A stretch of DNA of 64,000 nucleotides from Ypsolopha sequella (lineage: Eukaryota; Arthropoda; Insecta; Lepidoptera; Ypsolophidae), in contig OW203992.1 of NCBI GenBank assembly GCA_934047225.1, positions 16,853,501 to 16,917,500 of the forward strand, read 5' to 3'. Positions 42,666-55,475 of this stretch are shown one piece after another. Numbering within the stretch: the stretch's first letter is position 1; every line of letters starts with the position of its first letter. The notes under the pieces were generated by a model. That model was not told the DNA's origin. It was given only the letters and a program-made list of their open reading frames with translations, and searched no databases. A program made the translations under genes and the position numbers.

Positions 42666-45600
42666 TTTAATTGACTTTTAAATGTTAATGACCAAATAAT
42701 ATGTTGTAAATATACAATTTTACTGTACGTATTATATTTACTACAAAAATTCATTTCCATTTCCTCTATTGTACATTCATCTCAATGTTCAAAATGTATT
42801 CATGTTTCGGTTTATTGTGAAAACCAGTCAGCTATAACTTGATATGATGGAAGTTTTACATGCGAAAAATAGTTAACTGTGGCAGGGTTGTTTTGTTCCC
42901 AACGTTATTACGTCACACGCCGTTTAACACCAAAAGCATGAAGCGCTTGAAACCTTGCAAAAAACCTACACCTCGTTCTAGTAATTGAAACGAGAATCGA
43001 CGTGTAATGAATGTATAGTGCGGAGTGGCGGGAATCGAGCGCTCGCTGCCAACCGCCACCATCGTGCATCGCATCGCACGCCCCTCTATGTTTTGAAAAC
43101 TCTCTGGTATTTATTACGTGCTGCGTTCATTTTATTGGTAAGCCAGTTGCTGGAATTAAAACTTGTTTTACTAAACTATTTCAATTAATTCGTTCTACTT
43201 TTGATTACCAACGTTAGTTGAACAGTTTAAAGCGAATTTGTGGGCTGGTATTACAATCGTGAATCACAAACAGCTTCAAACAAAACAGGAAAAAAATACC
43301 GTTACATTTTCTTCTTCAAAGACCACTATCGTACTCGCGTTACGATCTCTATCGGAGCTAAGGGTACAATCCCTATTTATCTTCCCCAAAAAGTTGGCCA
43401 GAGATCTGTTAAGACGATTTGAGCGGTTCGATTCCGTGAGTTTTCTCGAATTTGGCGTTGAAGTGCAAAGTCACGAAGTAGTGTCTGAATCATGCGATGT
43501 GATTGGTCGAGCGGGGAGTATGTACTGGTCGCGAGTAGCCGCCCCATGTCGCCTGTCTTTCCATTTCGACGAAACGACGCGAAGGCACGTACCGCCTCTT
43601 CACTTTGTGCACCTCTTGATAAAGAATTTCATTATCAGCACGAGCTATGTGAATGTTCGGCGAGCTTTCGACATCGGACATTTGCACCTTCATGATCGCT
43701 AAACATCCGAAAATACAGACTTTTCAAACATTCCATCTTCTTTTTAGAGAGTAAGTACTGGTGTTTTTGTTGTTGTAATAAAACAAAAGTAACAGACGAA
43801 AGGAACACACGCGGACAGCGAGAATTTATGAAGATAAAGTGTGCCACCCACGTGACTTGTAGCTCGTAGCACGTGTGCTACGAAAGGTCTACGCGCTACG
43901 TGTTCTATAAATGTCTACGAACGTTGAGGAAGTCTCTGGCAAATAGTATTTAATGATAGCTTTATTATTATTATTATTACTACTATATGTGTCTCTAGGT
44001 TGAGTGCCGTGAAATTACGAAGGCGGCGACGTAATTCAGACCGCACTTACAATAAAATTCATTTGCCGAAACACATAGCTATAATTCGTACGCTAAGCAT
44101 TCTCAGCGAGTACCCGAGTTAGAATGAAATTACGTACAACCTTCACGAATTGACAAGTAATTTCATTTGCTGCGATAAAGCAAAATAAGTATAAGTAGTG
44201 CGAATAATGTTGGACTAATTAAAGAGAAAGGCTAAGTCTTCGCAGTGTAATTCTACTGTCTATGTTATTGTTCACTGCTCGTTACTGGATCTCAATTTGA
44301 TTATTGTTACTAAGTTGAATACTGATGCTGTAGATCCAGTGTTTGCATCAAAGGATAGCTGTTGAATATGCATTAATATGGACATGATAAAGGGATTATA
44401 TGCGAAGATGTTCGAGTATGTTTTGCGATGCGACTCGTTGGCGACGCGACGGGCCTAAATTGTGATTTAATTTCTAGGGTCGGCCTGACCGTTATAAATA
44501 GACAAACAGAACCCAAAAAGTTTCAAGTGTTGTAAATGTCAAAACAAACAGATGTTTTAGGGGTTTATTAGCCCTGCCTTTATTAAGGGAGTTTTTGCAA
44601 GTTTAAAAGAAACCCCAGGAGTTAGCCTCAATTGATGTCGTATGGATCTACAGTAAAAATCTGCAAAGTGAACGTTGCGCATAATGTTCGAGTTCTGTCG
44701 TAGATTTAATCTGCTTGATATTTGCCTCATTTGATACTAATATAGTATATTTTTCCCAAAGTAACAAGTTTGTTTGTAATAATAATAAAACTGGCGTAAA
44801 CTGACATGCCATAACCTAACCTAACCTAAAGCCATTATTTAATAATAATTTATATTATTAAATAATGGCTTAACACTCACGTATTACTTTTGTAGACTTA
44901 ATGCAAACTGTTTCACCGATACCATTTCAGCATTTTCAAAGTAAATATCGTTTTCAGGGTATGCTTGCCTTGTAATAATTTAGTGTAGTTTGTACCTACA
45001 ATTTGCAACTCAATTAGCTGATCCATACCAAACAAGCAACAAGGAAACGCGTTTCTCTACTGAACCCTAGAACCGCGGCTCTCGTCGTTACGCCGTTCTT
45101 TATGTCGCTGATTAGTTTTTATGACCGTCGGATTCGGATAAACTTTCAAACTTTTTAAGGAAACTGCCATCAATGGAACAGCCCAGCCCACATCTAAAAG
45201 AACTCTGCAAACGGGCATTTCTTTCTTCAAATAAGGCATTGTTTACTCAACGTGTACACATTGACTTTTCGACTGACTTGAACAAGTTGTAACACTGATC
45301 CGGTTTTCAACGTCCCGGCTTTATTTTCTAAGATATCAGCGTGCCAAATTTATCTGGCTCTTTTATTGTGAAAGGAGGCCTCTGTTTGCTTGAAAATTCC
45401 CAAAGTAAATAAAATATCAGAAAAACAACGAGATCGGCTACCTATCACAGCGGATAGGACAGATGTCTATTGCAATATATCTAGTCAACCCTTACGTGTC
45501 GATCTTGTGTTACAATTTTAAGAAAAGTTACACCATTTTTTGCTGCATACCTACGGCTTTTGGCCCCGCCGCTTTGTACGTGAATTTCAACGTATTATCC

Positions 45601-46469
45601 CAAGGGATATCTACCCGGGCGATCATAAAAACTATCTTCCTGACGTAAAACGTGTTATTCCATGTCATAAACTATATGTGTGCGAAAAGTTAGCAAATCC
45701 GTAGCGAGCTGTCGCAAAAAAGAAGTAGGAATATCACAGATTATAACTTCAGCTCTGCATGATTATTCTAAAACGGCTCACCTCAATAACAATTTTTTCC
45801 GACCAGTTCCAGCAGATTCAGACTGCCTTCTTTTGGGCGAGTGAAGACGCTTACGCGACGACGTTGCGCCTCACACTGTGGGCTAGCGCAGCAGCTCGGT
45901 AGTTCAAAACTTTTACGTATTTTTGTGGCCTAGAATTAAAGTAATATCAAAACAAAGTACCTACTCAAAAAGATTTCCATGAAGTCGTAGTGCTAAACTT
46001 ATACTCACCTAGCACATTTTAAATTATAGAAATAAGCTAAATCTTATGGATATTATTTAACAAACAGAGGATACTCTTTAATGCAGCTATAAAAAGTAAG
46101 CCAATCAACGAAACAGGCCAAATGCGTGTTGGGCCACACGTAGTGTAGGTTTCCGTCGTTGTCCGTCACAATATGCGGACTTAGAAGGGGACGGGTGTTT
46201 TGTTTGATACTATAAATTGTTAACTTGTAAAGCCTACGTAGCTTTGATAGTTTTATTTTAACTTCCTTATATACCTCTATACTACTGCCGTGTATTTTGT
46301 TTTCACAAATCCAAAAACAACCGTTTAGCTGGCAGGTTGGGATACACCTGACTCAAAGAATATTTAGCACTTTATAGCTTAATATATATTTTTTTCAATA
46401 TTTTATTTTACTGCTTTATCGGCGTGATTAATATGTCTACCCATGACAAATTACAGCTTTCTGAAACTA
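42666..46469. other. Non-coding stretch with GC-rich patch and small palindromes
   Basis: No gene recognised in 3.8 kb. A GC-rich patch at about 43020-43090 precedes the 154-codon frame 43238-43702, which has no known motif. A near-palindrome CGTAGCACGTGTGCTACG lies near 43866. A perfect 19-bp hairpin lies at 44829-44871. Confidence 0.35.
44829..44871. repeat. Perfect 19-bp hairpin with 5-nt loop
   Basis: AAGCCATTATTTAATAATA and TATTATTAAATAATGGCTT flank ATTTA. It is preceded by three CCTAA units. Confidence 0.9.
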
Positions 46470-46560
46470 AGATTCTCTGAGATAAGCCGCGGACAGACAG
46501 ACTGACTGAGGGACGGACATGGCGAAACTATAAGGGTTCCTTGTTGACTACTGACTCATA
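46470..46560 (-). repeat. Fragment of GGACGGAC-type lepidopteran repeat
   Basis: GCGGACAGACAGACTGACTG, GGACGGACATGGCG and AAGGGTTCCTTGTTGACTAC resemble the end of the family at 62337-62630. Confidence 0.45.
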
Positions 46561-47027
46561 AGGTCACAGTTCAGTCTAGTGTAAAGCATATTCGTTACCA
46601 AAGCCACAGCAGGCGGCAGAAAAGGCACCGAAACGACCCTGGACGTGCCTGAGCCGATATCGGTGTTGTGCATCCCCCATCACAAAGCCTTAGAGACCGG
46701 ATTAGCGAGCCCCCCCCCCTCCCCTCTACAGAACGGAACCCGAGGTGCCAGTAATGTTTGCTAATAAAGCCGCTGGACATTCCGCCAGAGGGCCCCTAAT
46801 TTATCATTGTTAGAGCGTTCCCCGGACGTTGGTTATTTTGGTCTAGATTTCTTCTTTTCTCTCTCATTTGTGTTTCGAGAGTTCGGCGGGTGATTCTTAA
46901 ACTAACTACGTGATTTGAAGTAGTAAAATTGACTGAAGTTTGTTCTGGTGCCAATAAAACAAATTGGGCTTAAAACTTTTTGCAATAAGATGTTTTAAAT
47001 TGAATAGCTCTTCTTTTTCGATCATGG
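46561..47027. other. Non-coding stretch with poly(C) tract
   Basis: A C-run at 46710-46719, then TCCCC. No gene recognised. Confidence 0.45.
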
Positions 47028-47330
47028 TTTCTGTGGCCCAGTGGTTAAAACTTCTCGACCACTAATCCGCAAGCCACGAGTTCAAATCCCAAAGGAGGAA
47101 ATTTATGTTCGGTCAGCGTGCTTCGGAAGACACGTTGAGCTGTGGGATCCATATTTTTGCCCAAAGTACAGCGATAGGGCCAGTGAAAAGTGAATATACG
47201 AGTACGAACTGTACCTTGCATTTCACACAGTCGATATTTGGGAACATTTCTGTCATCCTCGGGGATTCCTGTCGTGACGATGTACTAATATTTGTATAAA
47301 TATTTTTCGATTGATCAGGGAATCGACCCC
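47028..47330 (+). mobile_element. tRNA-derived SINE (family S1-like)
   Basis: Box A GTGGCCCAGTGG and box B GAGTTCAAATCCC are followed by GTGCTTCGGAAGACACGTTG, TTTTTGCCCAAAGTACAGCG, GATAGGGCCAGTG and CGTGACGATGTACTAATATT. The body matches the reverse complement of 56130-56385 in the same order. Cloverleaf pairing is imperfect, so it is a retroposon rather than a tRNA gene. Confidence 0.75.
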
Positions 47331-48106
47331 CAGATTGCTTGATATCCTTCAATTAGGAGGCGTGAAAAACGAATGCTTTTTATGAAAACGAAGACCGATG
47401 ATGCGTGAAAAAGTTTTGCCATTATGTTTGCGGCGCGTTTCTTTCTTTCGGTTTGATAAAATTGCTTTTTTCGTCACAGCGAGTTATTTAGGCGTGCCAA
47501 TCTGAAATCACTGAAAGTTTCTTCCTACCATCGTTTGATCTAAATCAACGTATTGATTTTCAGGATTGTAATAACGAATTTCTATTAGCTATATATAAAA
47601 ATGGGTGTGTTTAAAATTGGCTAAAAGTTAAGTATACACTGATAATTTGCATGGAATTCTTTATATTCATAAATATTCTGTAGGTCTATAATATACTGTA
47701 CTTTGCATAGTACGGATTACATTAGCATTATTGGAAAGACTGAAATCAATCGAAAAGCCTCGACCTGCTTCCATTAATTCCTCACAATAAAAAATGAATT
47801 TTTCATTTACAGTAACAGGATATCCGTCACTATTCGATTTCCATTATAAAATTTAAATACAGTCAACTGCCGTTATTATGACTTATACTACATTAAAAGA
47901 ATCGATGCGTCAAATTCCTTCAGTCGCGTTTTTTTTATCAGAATAAACAAAAAACTGATATCCGTATTTAATTTGAAATCTCAACAAGCAGTTAAACGAG
48001 AAAGCGACTTCAAAATTAATATGCCTTTCTGAACCAATCTCGTCCTATTTTCACGTTATTATGAAGTTCTTTCCACAATTTCTAATGTGATTTGTTTGTT
48101 CCTCAG
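47331..48106 (+). other. Intron upstream of the CadN exon
   Basis: Nothing is recognised except the splice acceptor at its end: CTAAT branch-point-like sequence at 48082-48086, then TTTGTTTGTTCCTCAG ending at 48106. Confidence 0.7.
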
Positions 48107-48250
48107 TGACAAAATTCATCCGGATTGGTATCGCTGACAAGAATGACAACCCGCCATACTTCGACAAGGAGCTGTATGAGGCGGAAGTGGACGAGAATGA
48201 GGACATCCAGCACACGGTTCTCACTGTCACCGCCAAGGATCACGATGAAT
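48107..48250 (+). CDS. CadN: Internal exon of an N-cadherin (CadN) orthologue
   Basis: An acceptor CCTCAG and a donor GTAAGT bound 144 nt. The exon starts with two bases of a split codon and ends with the first base (T) of another, so it is length-symmetric (divisible by 3). The 47 whole codons read TKFIRIGIADKNDNPPYF, DKELYEAEVDENEDIQHTV, LTVTAKDHDE. DKNDNPPYF is the D-x-N-D-N-x-P calcium-binding linker ending one cadherin repeat; EAEVDENE is the first strand and Glu of the next; DHDE is its D-x-D calcium site. The wording is close to what I remember of insect N-cadherin, a classical-type adhesion receptor of axons and photoreceptors. Its codons are far GC-richer than the flanks, as expected under purifying selection. 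Fat-like or other cadherins are less likely. Confidence 0.9.
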
Positions 48251-48602
48251 GTAAGTACCTTTAGCCTTTTTTAAGTCTTTAGTTTATATGGTTTTAAATA
48301 ATTATACTATAATACAGACTAACGGTCAGATCTTGTGTTTTTTTTAAGTTTTAGGTTAACCCCTTAAAAAATATATTTACTATGTAGGAAGTTGCAGGCA
48401 GATAACAGGGTTTTTTCAAAGTTATTTGGTACAGTAGCGCGCATACACAAACTGTAGCAGTTCTACCAAAAACATAAAAAATTTATTGTGTAATAAAAAA
48501 TAGCTTTGTGTTTAACTGGCCACCAGATAAAGTAAAGGATAATATACAAAAGATACTTTTTGTTGCCAAAATTTGTAAACGTATACCAAATTTTTAACCC
48601 CA
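48251..48602 (+). other. Intron downstream of the CadN exon
   Basis: Starts with the consensus donor GTAAGTACC. Otherwise AT-rich, with no sister exon recognised. Confidence 0.7.
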
Positions 48603-48895
48603 TTTTTAGGGTTACGTACCCAAAGGGTAACCAACGAGACCCTATTACTAAGACTCCGCTGTCCGTCTGTCCGTCTGTATCTCCAGGCTGTATCTCATGA
48701 ACCGTGATAGTTAGACAGTTGAATTTTTCACAGATGATGTATTTCTGTTGCCGCTATAGCCCACAAATACTAAAAAAGAGAATAAAATAAATATTTAAGG
48801 GGGCTCCCATACAACAGACATGTTTTTTGCCGTTTTTATAGAAAATGGTACGGAACCCTTTGTGCGCGAGTCTGACTCGCACTTGGCTGGTTTTT
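48603..48895 (+). repeat. Lepidopteran interspersed repeat RG, copy 1
   Basis: Runs from TTTTTAGGGTTACGTACCC through GTCCGTCTGTCCGTCTG and GGGGGCTCCCATACAACAGA to ATGGTACGGAACCCTTTGTG and CGCGAGTCTGACTCGCAC. The reverse complement at 62337-62630 is very similar. I know this family as widely dispersed in moths; its class is unclear to me. Confidence 0.75.
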
Positions 48896-48921
48896 TAATG
48901 TTTTAAATGGCCAAATTGATG

Positions 48922-49005
48922 CTGGGTTGTCATAAAAAAATAACCACGAAGGTTATGTATGGCGGTCGCGCCACTACCGGCTCTCTTCTGCGCTGAAAGA
49001 TTTCC
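48922..49005 (-). repeat. Interspersed repeat RB, copy 3 (core only)
   Basis: GGTTGTCATAAAAAAATAAC, CACGAAGGTTATGTATGGCG and CTCTCTTCTGC are the inverse of the middle of 28781-29180, including the CCGCCATA insertion absent from copy 1. Confidence 0.65.
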
Positions 49006-49158
49006 GATTGCCGGGTATCCTTCAAGGTTTGGTGTACATTACTAATTTTGGTATTCACTATTATTTTTGATAGAAGTGTGGAATATTACCAAAATATCAA
49101 AGTTTATTTTGGTAATCATTACATTATATTTGTTCCCATATAAAAATATTCATTGTAC

Positions 49159-49275
49159 GTACAGTGGAGACCACATCAAGCTATACACTTGCAGTACGAA
49201 ATTAGCCCCTACAGAGAAGAATATAAGATAGGTACAAAGTCCAATGTGTCTTACTTGATGCGGTCTCCACTGTAC
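49159..49275. mobile_element. Very short MITE (117 bp)
   Basis: 22-bp ends: GTACAGTGGAGACCACATCA plus AG, and its inverse CTTGATGCGGTCTCCACTGT plus AC, with one mismatch. The interior has no ORF. Confidence 0.75.
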
Positions 49276-52200
49276 ATGTCTTTTTGTTTATAATGAATTT
49301 GTTAATAATTTTAAAATAAACCAGATAAAAAAACAACAAAAATCACACTGAAAATTTCAAGAAAATGGCACAATACGAGACGTATTCCGGTTCATTTTTA
49401 AAAGTTACCTAAAAACTGCATAAGTAAATATTACAAATATTTCAATAAAGAGACTCTGAACTCATTGCTGTCGGTGACAGTGCTGTGTGGCGTATTCTTA
49501 GCACGTATTCGTGGTACACGAGACACATCTCCTTTTTACTGTAACACTTTTAAAGTTGTATTTCATTTTTGCCCCTTTATGTGCCGTCATGTTTACAAAG
49601 GAGCACTATGCAATTCAATTCGAGATAGTGGGCACAAAAGTCATGAACCAGAACCATAATTATAATTGGATCAAAACGAGATTATCTGCATGATAGCAAA
49701 ACGATCTCTTAGGAATAAAATTACTGTTGTTCATTTTGTTCTAATCAGCAGTAGAAGTTATAAACTGCAAATTGTTAGCTATCACGCACAGAAGCATTTG
49801 CAATTGGTCTTACAAATTACCTATTATTGTAAGAAAATAGGCCGGAACCCCTAAGACAAAAGTTCTTAAGTCGTTTAAAATAATTAACGAAACAATTATC
49901 TGCTGGGTATTGTCTTTGGTGGTTAAAGGAAAAGTTCAGAGAGCGAAACGTCGAATGGGTTTATCTTTAATGTACCTAGTCACGTAATTATTTCTTAATA
50001 CACGAGCCAACCGCGTAAGTCCGGTGGTAATCGTAATGAACATCATTAATGAACTCCACTACCAACGCCAAAATCTGACAGCAGGATAACCTATACAAAT
50101 TCAACGCGTGCAAAAGAGATGGCATGTTAAGTAGGCGTCGCGTGACGATCAAACTGAACGCAGCCCTAGGCTTCAAACGTGATAATGAAGGCCATTACGA
50201 ACGCCACTGAGTAACATGGTAGACCCCCCCGGACTTGTATTCTAATTCATTGTCTAGAAAATGAATGCTTTAGGAGGTATTGAATATTGATTCCTTTTGT
50301 AACAACGGATTGTGAGCCGGGAGATAACATGTTTAGAAATTGTAACTGCAAGGTTTAATCAGTACGCCTAATGGATGTACTCTTAGCTCTATTCCTGGCG
50401 AATTTTGTAATAATACTACAAAATTAAACGGTGTCTTCTTACCGGTAATGATTTTTGCCTATAGTATTAAATAAACTGGCTCCGATAAATTTAATTTAAA
50501 CGCATTCGGTTCAATGTGTTCAATGGTTTTCTACTGTGGAACAAAAAATTCGACCGGGTTTAAATCTTTGTGTACAGTGTTATTTGTTTTGAATTTTACT
50601 AGTGAAAGTTTGATGTTTCATTAAACACTCACAGCAATGCTAACATGTCAGTGTTTATCGGGCAAACTGGTTGCGTTGCGGGTGTTGATATTAGGTTATA
50701 ACGCTGCAAGCGAGACGGTGATGTTTGCTCTCAACATATTTCGGGTTTGGCACATACAAGAAGTTCCATATGGGAAGTCTATCTTCTTACCTATATACTT
50801 ACTCGTACATGTACGATCGCTTCAGTTTGATCGATGACTCCGCAGTTGCTACGGTATTATTACACGCCAGCGTTTTGCCTAAGTTCGTCGCTCGAGTGCT
50901 CAACCCAAGCGATAAGTCCGCTTACATAACAAAATGACAAAGGTACTATACGGTTTCGAATAACTAGAGCTTATTAAAATGGGACGCCGAACCGACTCTC
51001 GCCTTTTCATAATCATATTATAGACGTAAATTCTCTCGAAGTTTCGAGAATAATCAAGTTTATACTCAAATTTATGCTCATCTGCCGAGTCAATCTGCCG
51101 TGACGAGCTCGCCGATAACGCCGAAATACAGAAAGGTGACTATTCCATTCCACCCTGAGGAACGTTTTCTGGGGCTACGTGGAAATTGAAAGTATAATAA
51201 CGTTTTCTCTACTAGATCGTAAATCTTTTGTCGCATCGGCTGTCCGGCCATTTGTTTTGAACAAATGTTATTCGATAATGAAATTGATTTTGTTGTGTCT
51301 GCAACGTTTCGAAGATGTTTTTTTTTTCTTGCGTATCACTTCAGCTTATGGAAATATTGTTATGTATTGGGGAAAAGTATTCGGATACACTTAGAAGGCA
51401 GACATACATAACATCTTTAAGAATACCCTACTTAGGAAATGTTGTTTGTATAGCCAAACAACGAATGTTAAAAGATTGATGGCAGAAAATATCCTAAGAT
51501 TCAACACCAATATTTGCTATTTACAAACATTCTGAGAGAGAAGTAATTGTTTCATTTTCTCCCGTTTCGAATAAAGAAAAATAGCATAAAACGTGCAAGT
51601 GATCTTTAAGAAAAGTTGATGGAATATAAATTGTTTCAAAAGTATACATAAACTTCAAAATTGAAAAACTCCATGTTTAGAATTCCACTAACATAATTGA
51701 GTAATATCTTAGAATGGAATTGTTCGTCTATAATTTAAGGCGATATGCGAAAAAAATACGGGTGTTTCTTTTCTGTGTATTTCATGAAATACACGGAAAA
51801 TTTTAATAAATTTCTGGTATATGTATTTTGACTATATAATCTGAGGTTTTGAAATTGGAAAACATGTTTGGATAAATTTTCCTCGATAGAAATAATTGTT
51901 GAAATGAGGTCTTCAAACACACTTTTTCTCCTCGTTTGATGAATAGGAACCATATACATAACTCAAACATATTTTATTAAATGTGTTTCGACAACATCTA
52001 GACACTTGATATTTTAAATTTTGCTAGCTATTTTAGTTTTTTTACTAGAAATATAAAACCAACTTTTTTCCTTTTGCCCTGAATCCGCCCCTCTCGCACT
52101 GCGCGATTTTTCGCTTGGAGTGACAGTGACAAAAATAAAATTCGCATAGCCTCTTAAGTGTAACTGCATTGTTGTTTTATAAATTAAAAACTCCAACATT

Positions 52201-52812
52201 TCTAATAAATACTCAAAGGAATAGGACAAAAAAACAATCGATTTTTTATTGTTGTGACGGCTATTGTCCGTTAAGAGGCCCCTTTACCCCTGGATTATTC
52301 TTAAGATTCATACAAAAGGTAAAAACCTGTGATGTGAAGTCAACAGCTTATTTGCTTAATTTTTTTTCATCAGTTTTATCTGCGTGTCCATACAGCCCAA
52401 AAAGCAAAATTTTATGAAACACCATTATAATAGCTGTCAGGATATCGTGAATATTATCTCGTTTTTTGCAAAGTTTAGCAAGTTGTACCTATAATTTTTA
52501 TCTATACTGGAAATAAAAAAAAAGAGAAATACATACGTCGTTCATGTAAAGAAGATTAAGCTTATACACTTTTCTATAAACAAACAGTTACCGTTTCATG
52601 GAAAACAGTTTTTACCTGAAACCATTTCACAAATTCGGCGCTTTTTGAATATCTCGCCATCTTGCACCACTTGATGAGAGATGGGTAGGAGTGCGGTGTG
52701 AGGGGAAGGGAAATATATATAGAGCTGTGTACAAATTTTCATTGAGATCAAAGCCATCAGGAACACACAAACACCTAAAGCATTAATATGACAGCCGAGC
52801 GGGACGGCCCAC
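49276..52812. other. Intronic stretch, nothing recognised
   Basis: About 3.5 kb without a supported gene, RNA or shared repeat. Overlapping 60-80-codon frames (for example 50637-50937) lack known motifs. Confidence 0.4.
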
Positions 52813-52975
52813 CTTAAGGTTAAACGTCAGTCGCTCGCAAAGTGGAAAACTAAACTTTGTTTTTCTTATTTAGAGGTTAAAAGTTGAAAAACTTTTGTGA
52901 TGTGGCAATTGACGCCAATAGTTCAGTAGGTTTATAAAGCATGAGTTTGAAATTTAATGCACAATTAGAATTAAA
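52813..52975 (+). mobile_element. MITE M4, left half
   Basis: CTTAAGGTTAAACGTCAGTC, CAATTGACGCCAATA and GAAATTTAATGCACAATTAG match the left half of 41876-42263; the right half is absent. Confidence 0.7.
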
Positions 52976-53835
52976 AGTTTCAGAATCTAATAAGACATAT
53001 GCAGTTTTATATCCACAGATAGGAATAAACTCTCAACGCAGGTTATATACTAATATTCAGTCGCTTTTCTTTCCATAGGTTTGCTTTTCATTGCGATGCA
53101 AATAAATGTTTGATATCTGTAATAACTAATAACTGATTTGCCCCTAAGGTAAGACAAGCCCTTTATAGAAATATTGATGCGACTGAGATGCACAGTGCAG
53201 TGATTAAGGTTTTGAACGCATGACGGAAAACACTGACGAGAAAAATCTTATAACATGTACGATGAATATAATATCGCACTTTTGGGGCTCATCTGACATC
53301 TTTCTTTGGGTCTAATGACATTTTCCAGACTTGCTATTCCATAACTTAAGGGTTTCAAAATTGATATCCAAAATTCTTTGTCATGTGTTTGATGAAATTA
53401 GTTTATACCTTACGTAAAGGTAAGATGGAAACGTGATCTCCACCTCCACACGGACTCACAACTTATAAGTTTCAAAACAACCAAGTCTCATAACATAAAG
53501 ATCGAGTTTTAGTCTTGTTTTAGTTTAGGCTACTAGGCTCCTTCACAGCTATTTCTTATAGTTTCAATAACAAAGCAAGCCTATGAAGTTATGAAACCTC
53601 CGTTTTTTTTTTCGTATTTAGATGTTTGAAAAGAAAATGCAGCCACAAAGTTTAATGGCGGCTGTTTTTAAAGATAATTCTATTCTATTTTATCTATTAT
53701 ATTCTATTTTATTGCCAAATCCATCGCTTTGGAAACTCAAAACATTTTATATGTATAAAATTAATTTAGAAACAAATGTAGTATGTATTAGCTGGTGTAC
53801 AAATTAGTTACAAAATTCGGAAGAGTCTTGTATCA
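52976..53835. other. Intronic stretch, nothing recognised
   Basis: No gene or shared repeat recognised. Confidence 0.4.
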
Positions 53836-54215
53836 GGTCCTTACATATGAAATTGGCGTTTTGTTTGGAGAATTTGAAGGTAACTCAATTTTCAGTACTA
53901 ACATTTTTGCATTTCTTTCTGAATGACAAATCCAAATTTTGTAATTTCTTTTGTGTATGAATGTGACAACATTAAGCTAACAGCAACATTAATCAAATTT
54001 TTGAAAAGTGTCAGCTGTAAAAAATAATTACAAATCCTATCATGGAAATGGATGGCATTTTGGACGAACTGTTTTTGAAGATTTAATTTTAGTTATGAAA
54101 CTAAAAATAAAAGCAAAATTTAATAAAAGGTATACGTAGATGTTAAACCTTGAAATTATCTTTCAAATAAAAACAAATAATGGAAATGGCTATTGAATTA
54201 CAGGAATTATGACCT
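53836..54215 (+). repeat. Interspersed repeat RF, copy 2 (uninterrupted)
   Basis: Matches 27625-28345 without the R400 insertion. The empty site is CAACATTAATCAAATTTTTG at about 53986-54005. Confidence 0.8.
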
Positions 54216-54441
54216 TATGAATCTGTAAGAAAATTTCGCCAATTTCATAGATAAGCACTCTATAAATATTGGTGGATTGGTGAATGGTTGGTGATAAATC
54301 GCTGGCCCGCCATTTTTTATTTTTTTATTATTAATATCTGTAATCTGTAATATCTGTAAAGAGCGCTGATGAGGGAGGGCTGGTGTGTGGGACGATACTG
54401 CGCAGCTGCAGCTAAGATTATTTAACAGACCAGCGCCTATA

Positions 54442-54628
54442 ACATCAGAAGTATTTTTGAATCGGTCGCCAACTAATTGCCAACCGTCAAAAACATAGAT
54501 ATCGTACTAACGGATTTCGATTATCTATTTAAGGATACGTTCGCATTCAAATTATTGAATTTTGAAAGTTCACTTTTTATCTATGTTTTTGGTGGTTGGC
54601 AACCCGTTTGCAACCGATTCAAAGATAC
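54442..54628. mobile_element. MITE, family M5 (187 bp)
   Basis: The left arm (TTTTTGAATCGGTCGCCAAC, GCCAACCGTCAAAAACATAG) and right arm (CTATGTTTTTGGTGGTTGGC, CAACCGATTCAAAGATAC) are inverse over about 50 bp with several mismatches. No ORF. Confidence 0.8.
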
Positions 54629-55387
54629 ATAATAGTCCCGTGATAGCGATAATGATAGCACGATTTTGTATTAGGTAAACGATTCACCTCAACATTGCAC
54701 TATTTATCTAAAGTGTACTAAATTTGAGAATATGTTATGCGGCACTGCGAAGCATAGTCGTGTTAACTTCTCAACAGTTTCTTAACTTATTCGGAACTTA
54801 TTACTAGCATTAAGTGATTACTTAGCGCTTCCTAGCTTCAACAATCTTAACCCTATTAGTCTGCATTTTAGAAGCATCCAGCTAAAAAGCCTTTATTTCG
54901 CGCCTGTTAAATCAAGCATTTTTAGCTTTGAACCAATTTTCGCCACGTCTGTCGCAAAATATTTAATTCAAGTGCCTAACAAAAACCTGCCGCGTTTTTA
55001 GCAGATTGGTTTAAAAAATAGAGGGTATCTGAAAACAATTCAGATGCCTTCACAGCGATTTTGTCTGTTCAATCTATCTTGATTAATTAAAGAATATCCG
55101 TCGCATGACAAATCTACCTGAAAATCTGCAGGCGCCATTTAACAGGAGATCTGGAGTTAATACCAGCGTCTCTACTGGGTCCGACCCTGGAGTGCGACCC
55201 TGCTCGTTACGTCATGGTCATTACGCTAACTAATGGAGATGGTATGCAATTCTGCGTTGATTGGGTACGGTTTAGTACGTGTATTTTAAACATATTCGTG
55301 CCCTACTTCTTGCTGGATGCTTCAAAGTTTGATAATTTAGATTCATCGAAAGACCGAAAGCACATCAGTAAATTTACGAGTTGTGTT
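54629..55387. other. Intronic stretch, nothing recognised
   Basis: No gene recognised. The 72-codon frame 55214-55432 runs into the SINE. Confidence 0.4.
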
Positions 55388-55475
55388 GAGACCTGGATAG
55401 CTCAGTGGTTAGAACAATCGCCCGGTAAGTGAGGGGTCCCAGGTTCGAATCCCGGTTCAGAGCTCCTCACATCCA
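55388..55475 (+). mobile_element. tRNA-like SINE head
   Basis: GGATAGCTCAGTGGTTAGAA (box A) and CAGGTTCGAATCCCGG (box B) are well preserved. The acceptor stem pairs at only about five of seven positions, and the anticodon arm is irregular. A tRNA pseudogene or SINE is therefore preferred over a functional tRNA gene. The downstream tail is AT-rich. Confidence 0.65.

Noticed and set aside
43238..43702. 154-codon plus-strand open frame
   Set aside because: Two alternative frames are also open across the same GC-richer patch on both strands, and the translation has no recognisable domain, so it is probably a composition effect.
46710..46724. Poly(C) tract as a functional element
   Set aside because: A single short homopolymer, unstable and error-prone; no supporting context.
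55391..55465. Functional tRNA gene
   Set aside because: Boxes A and B are good, but the acceptor stem has mismatches at its end and the anticodon arm is irregular, so a SINE or tRNA pseudogene fits better.
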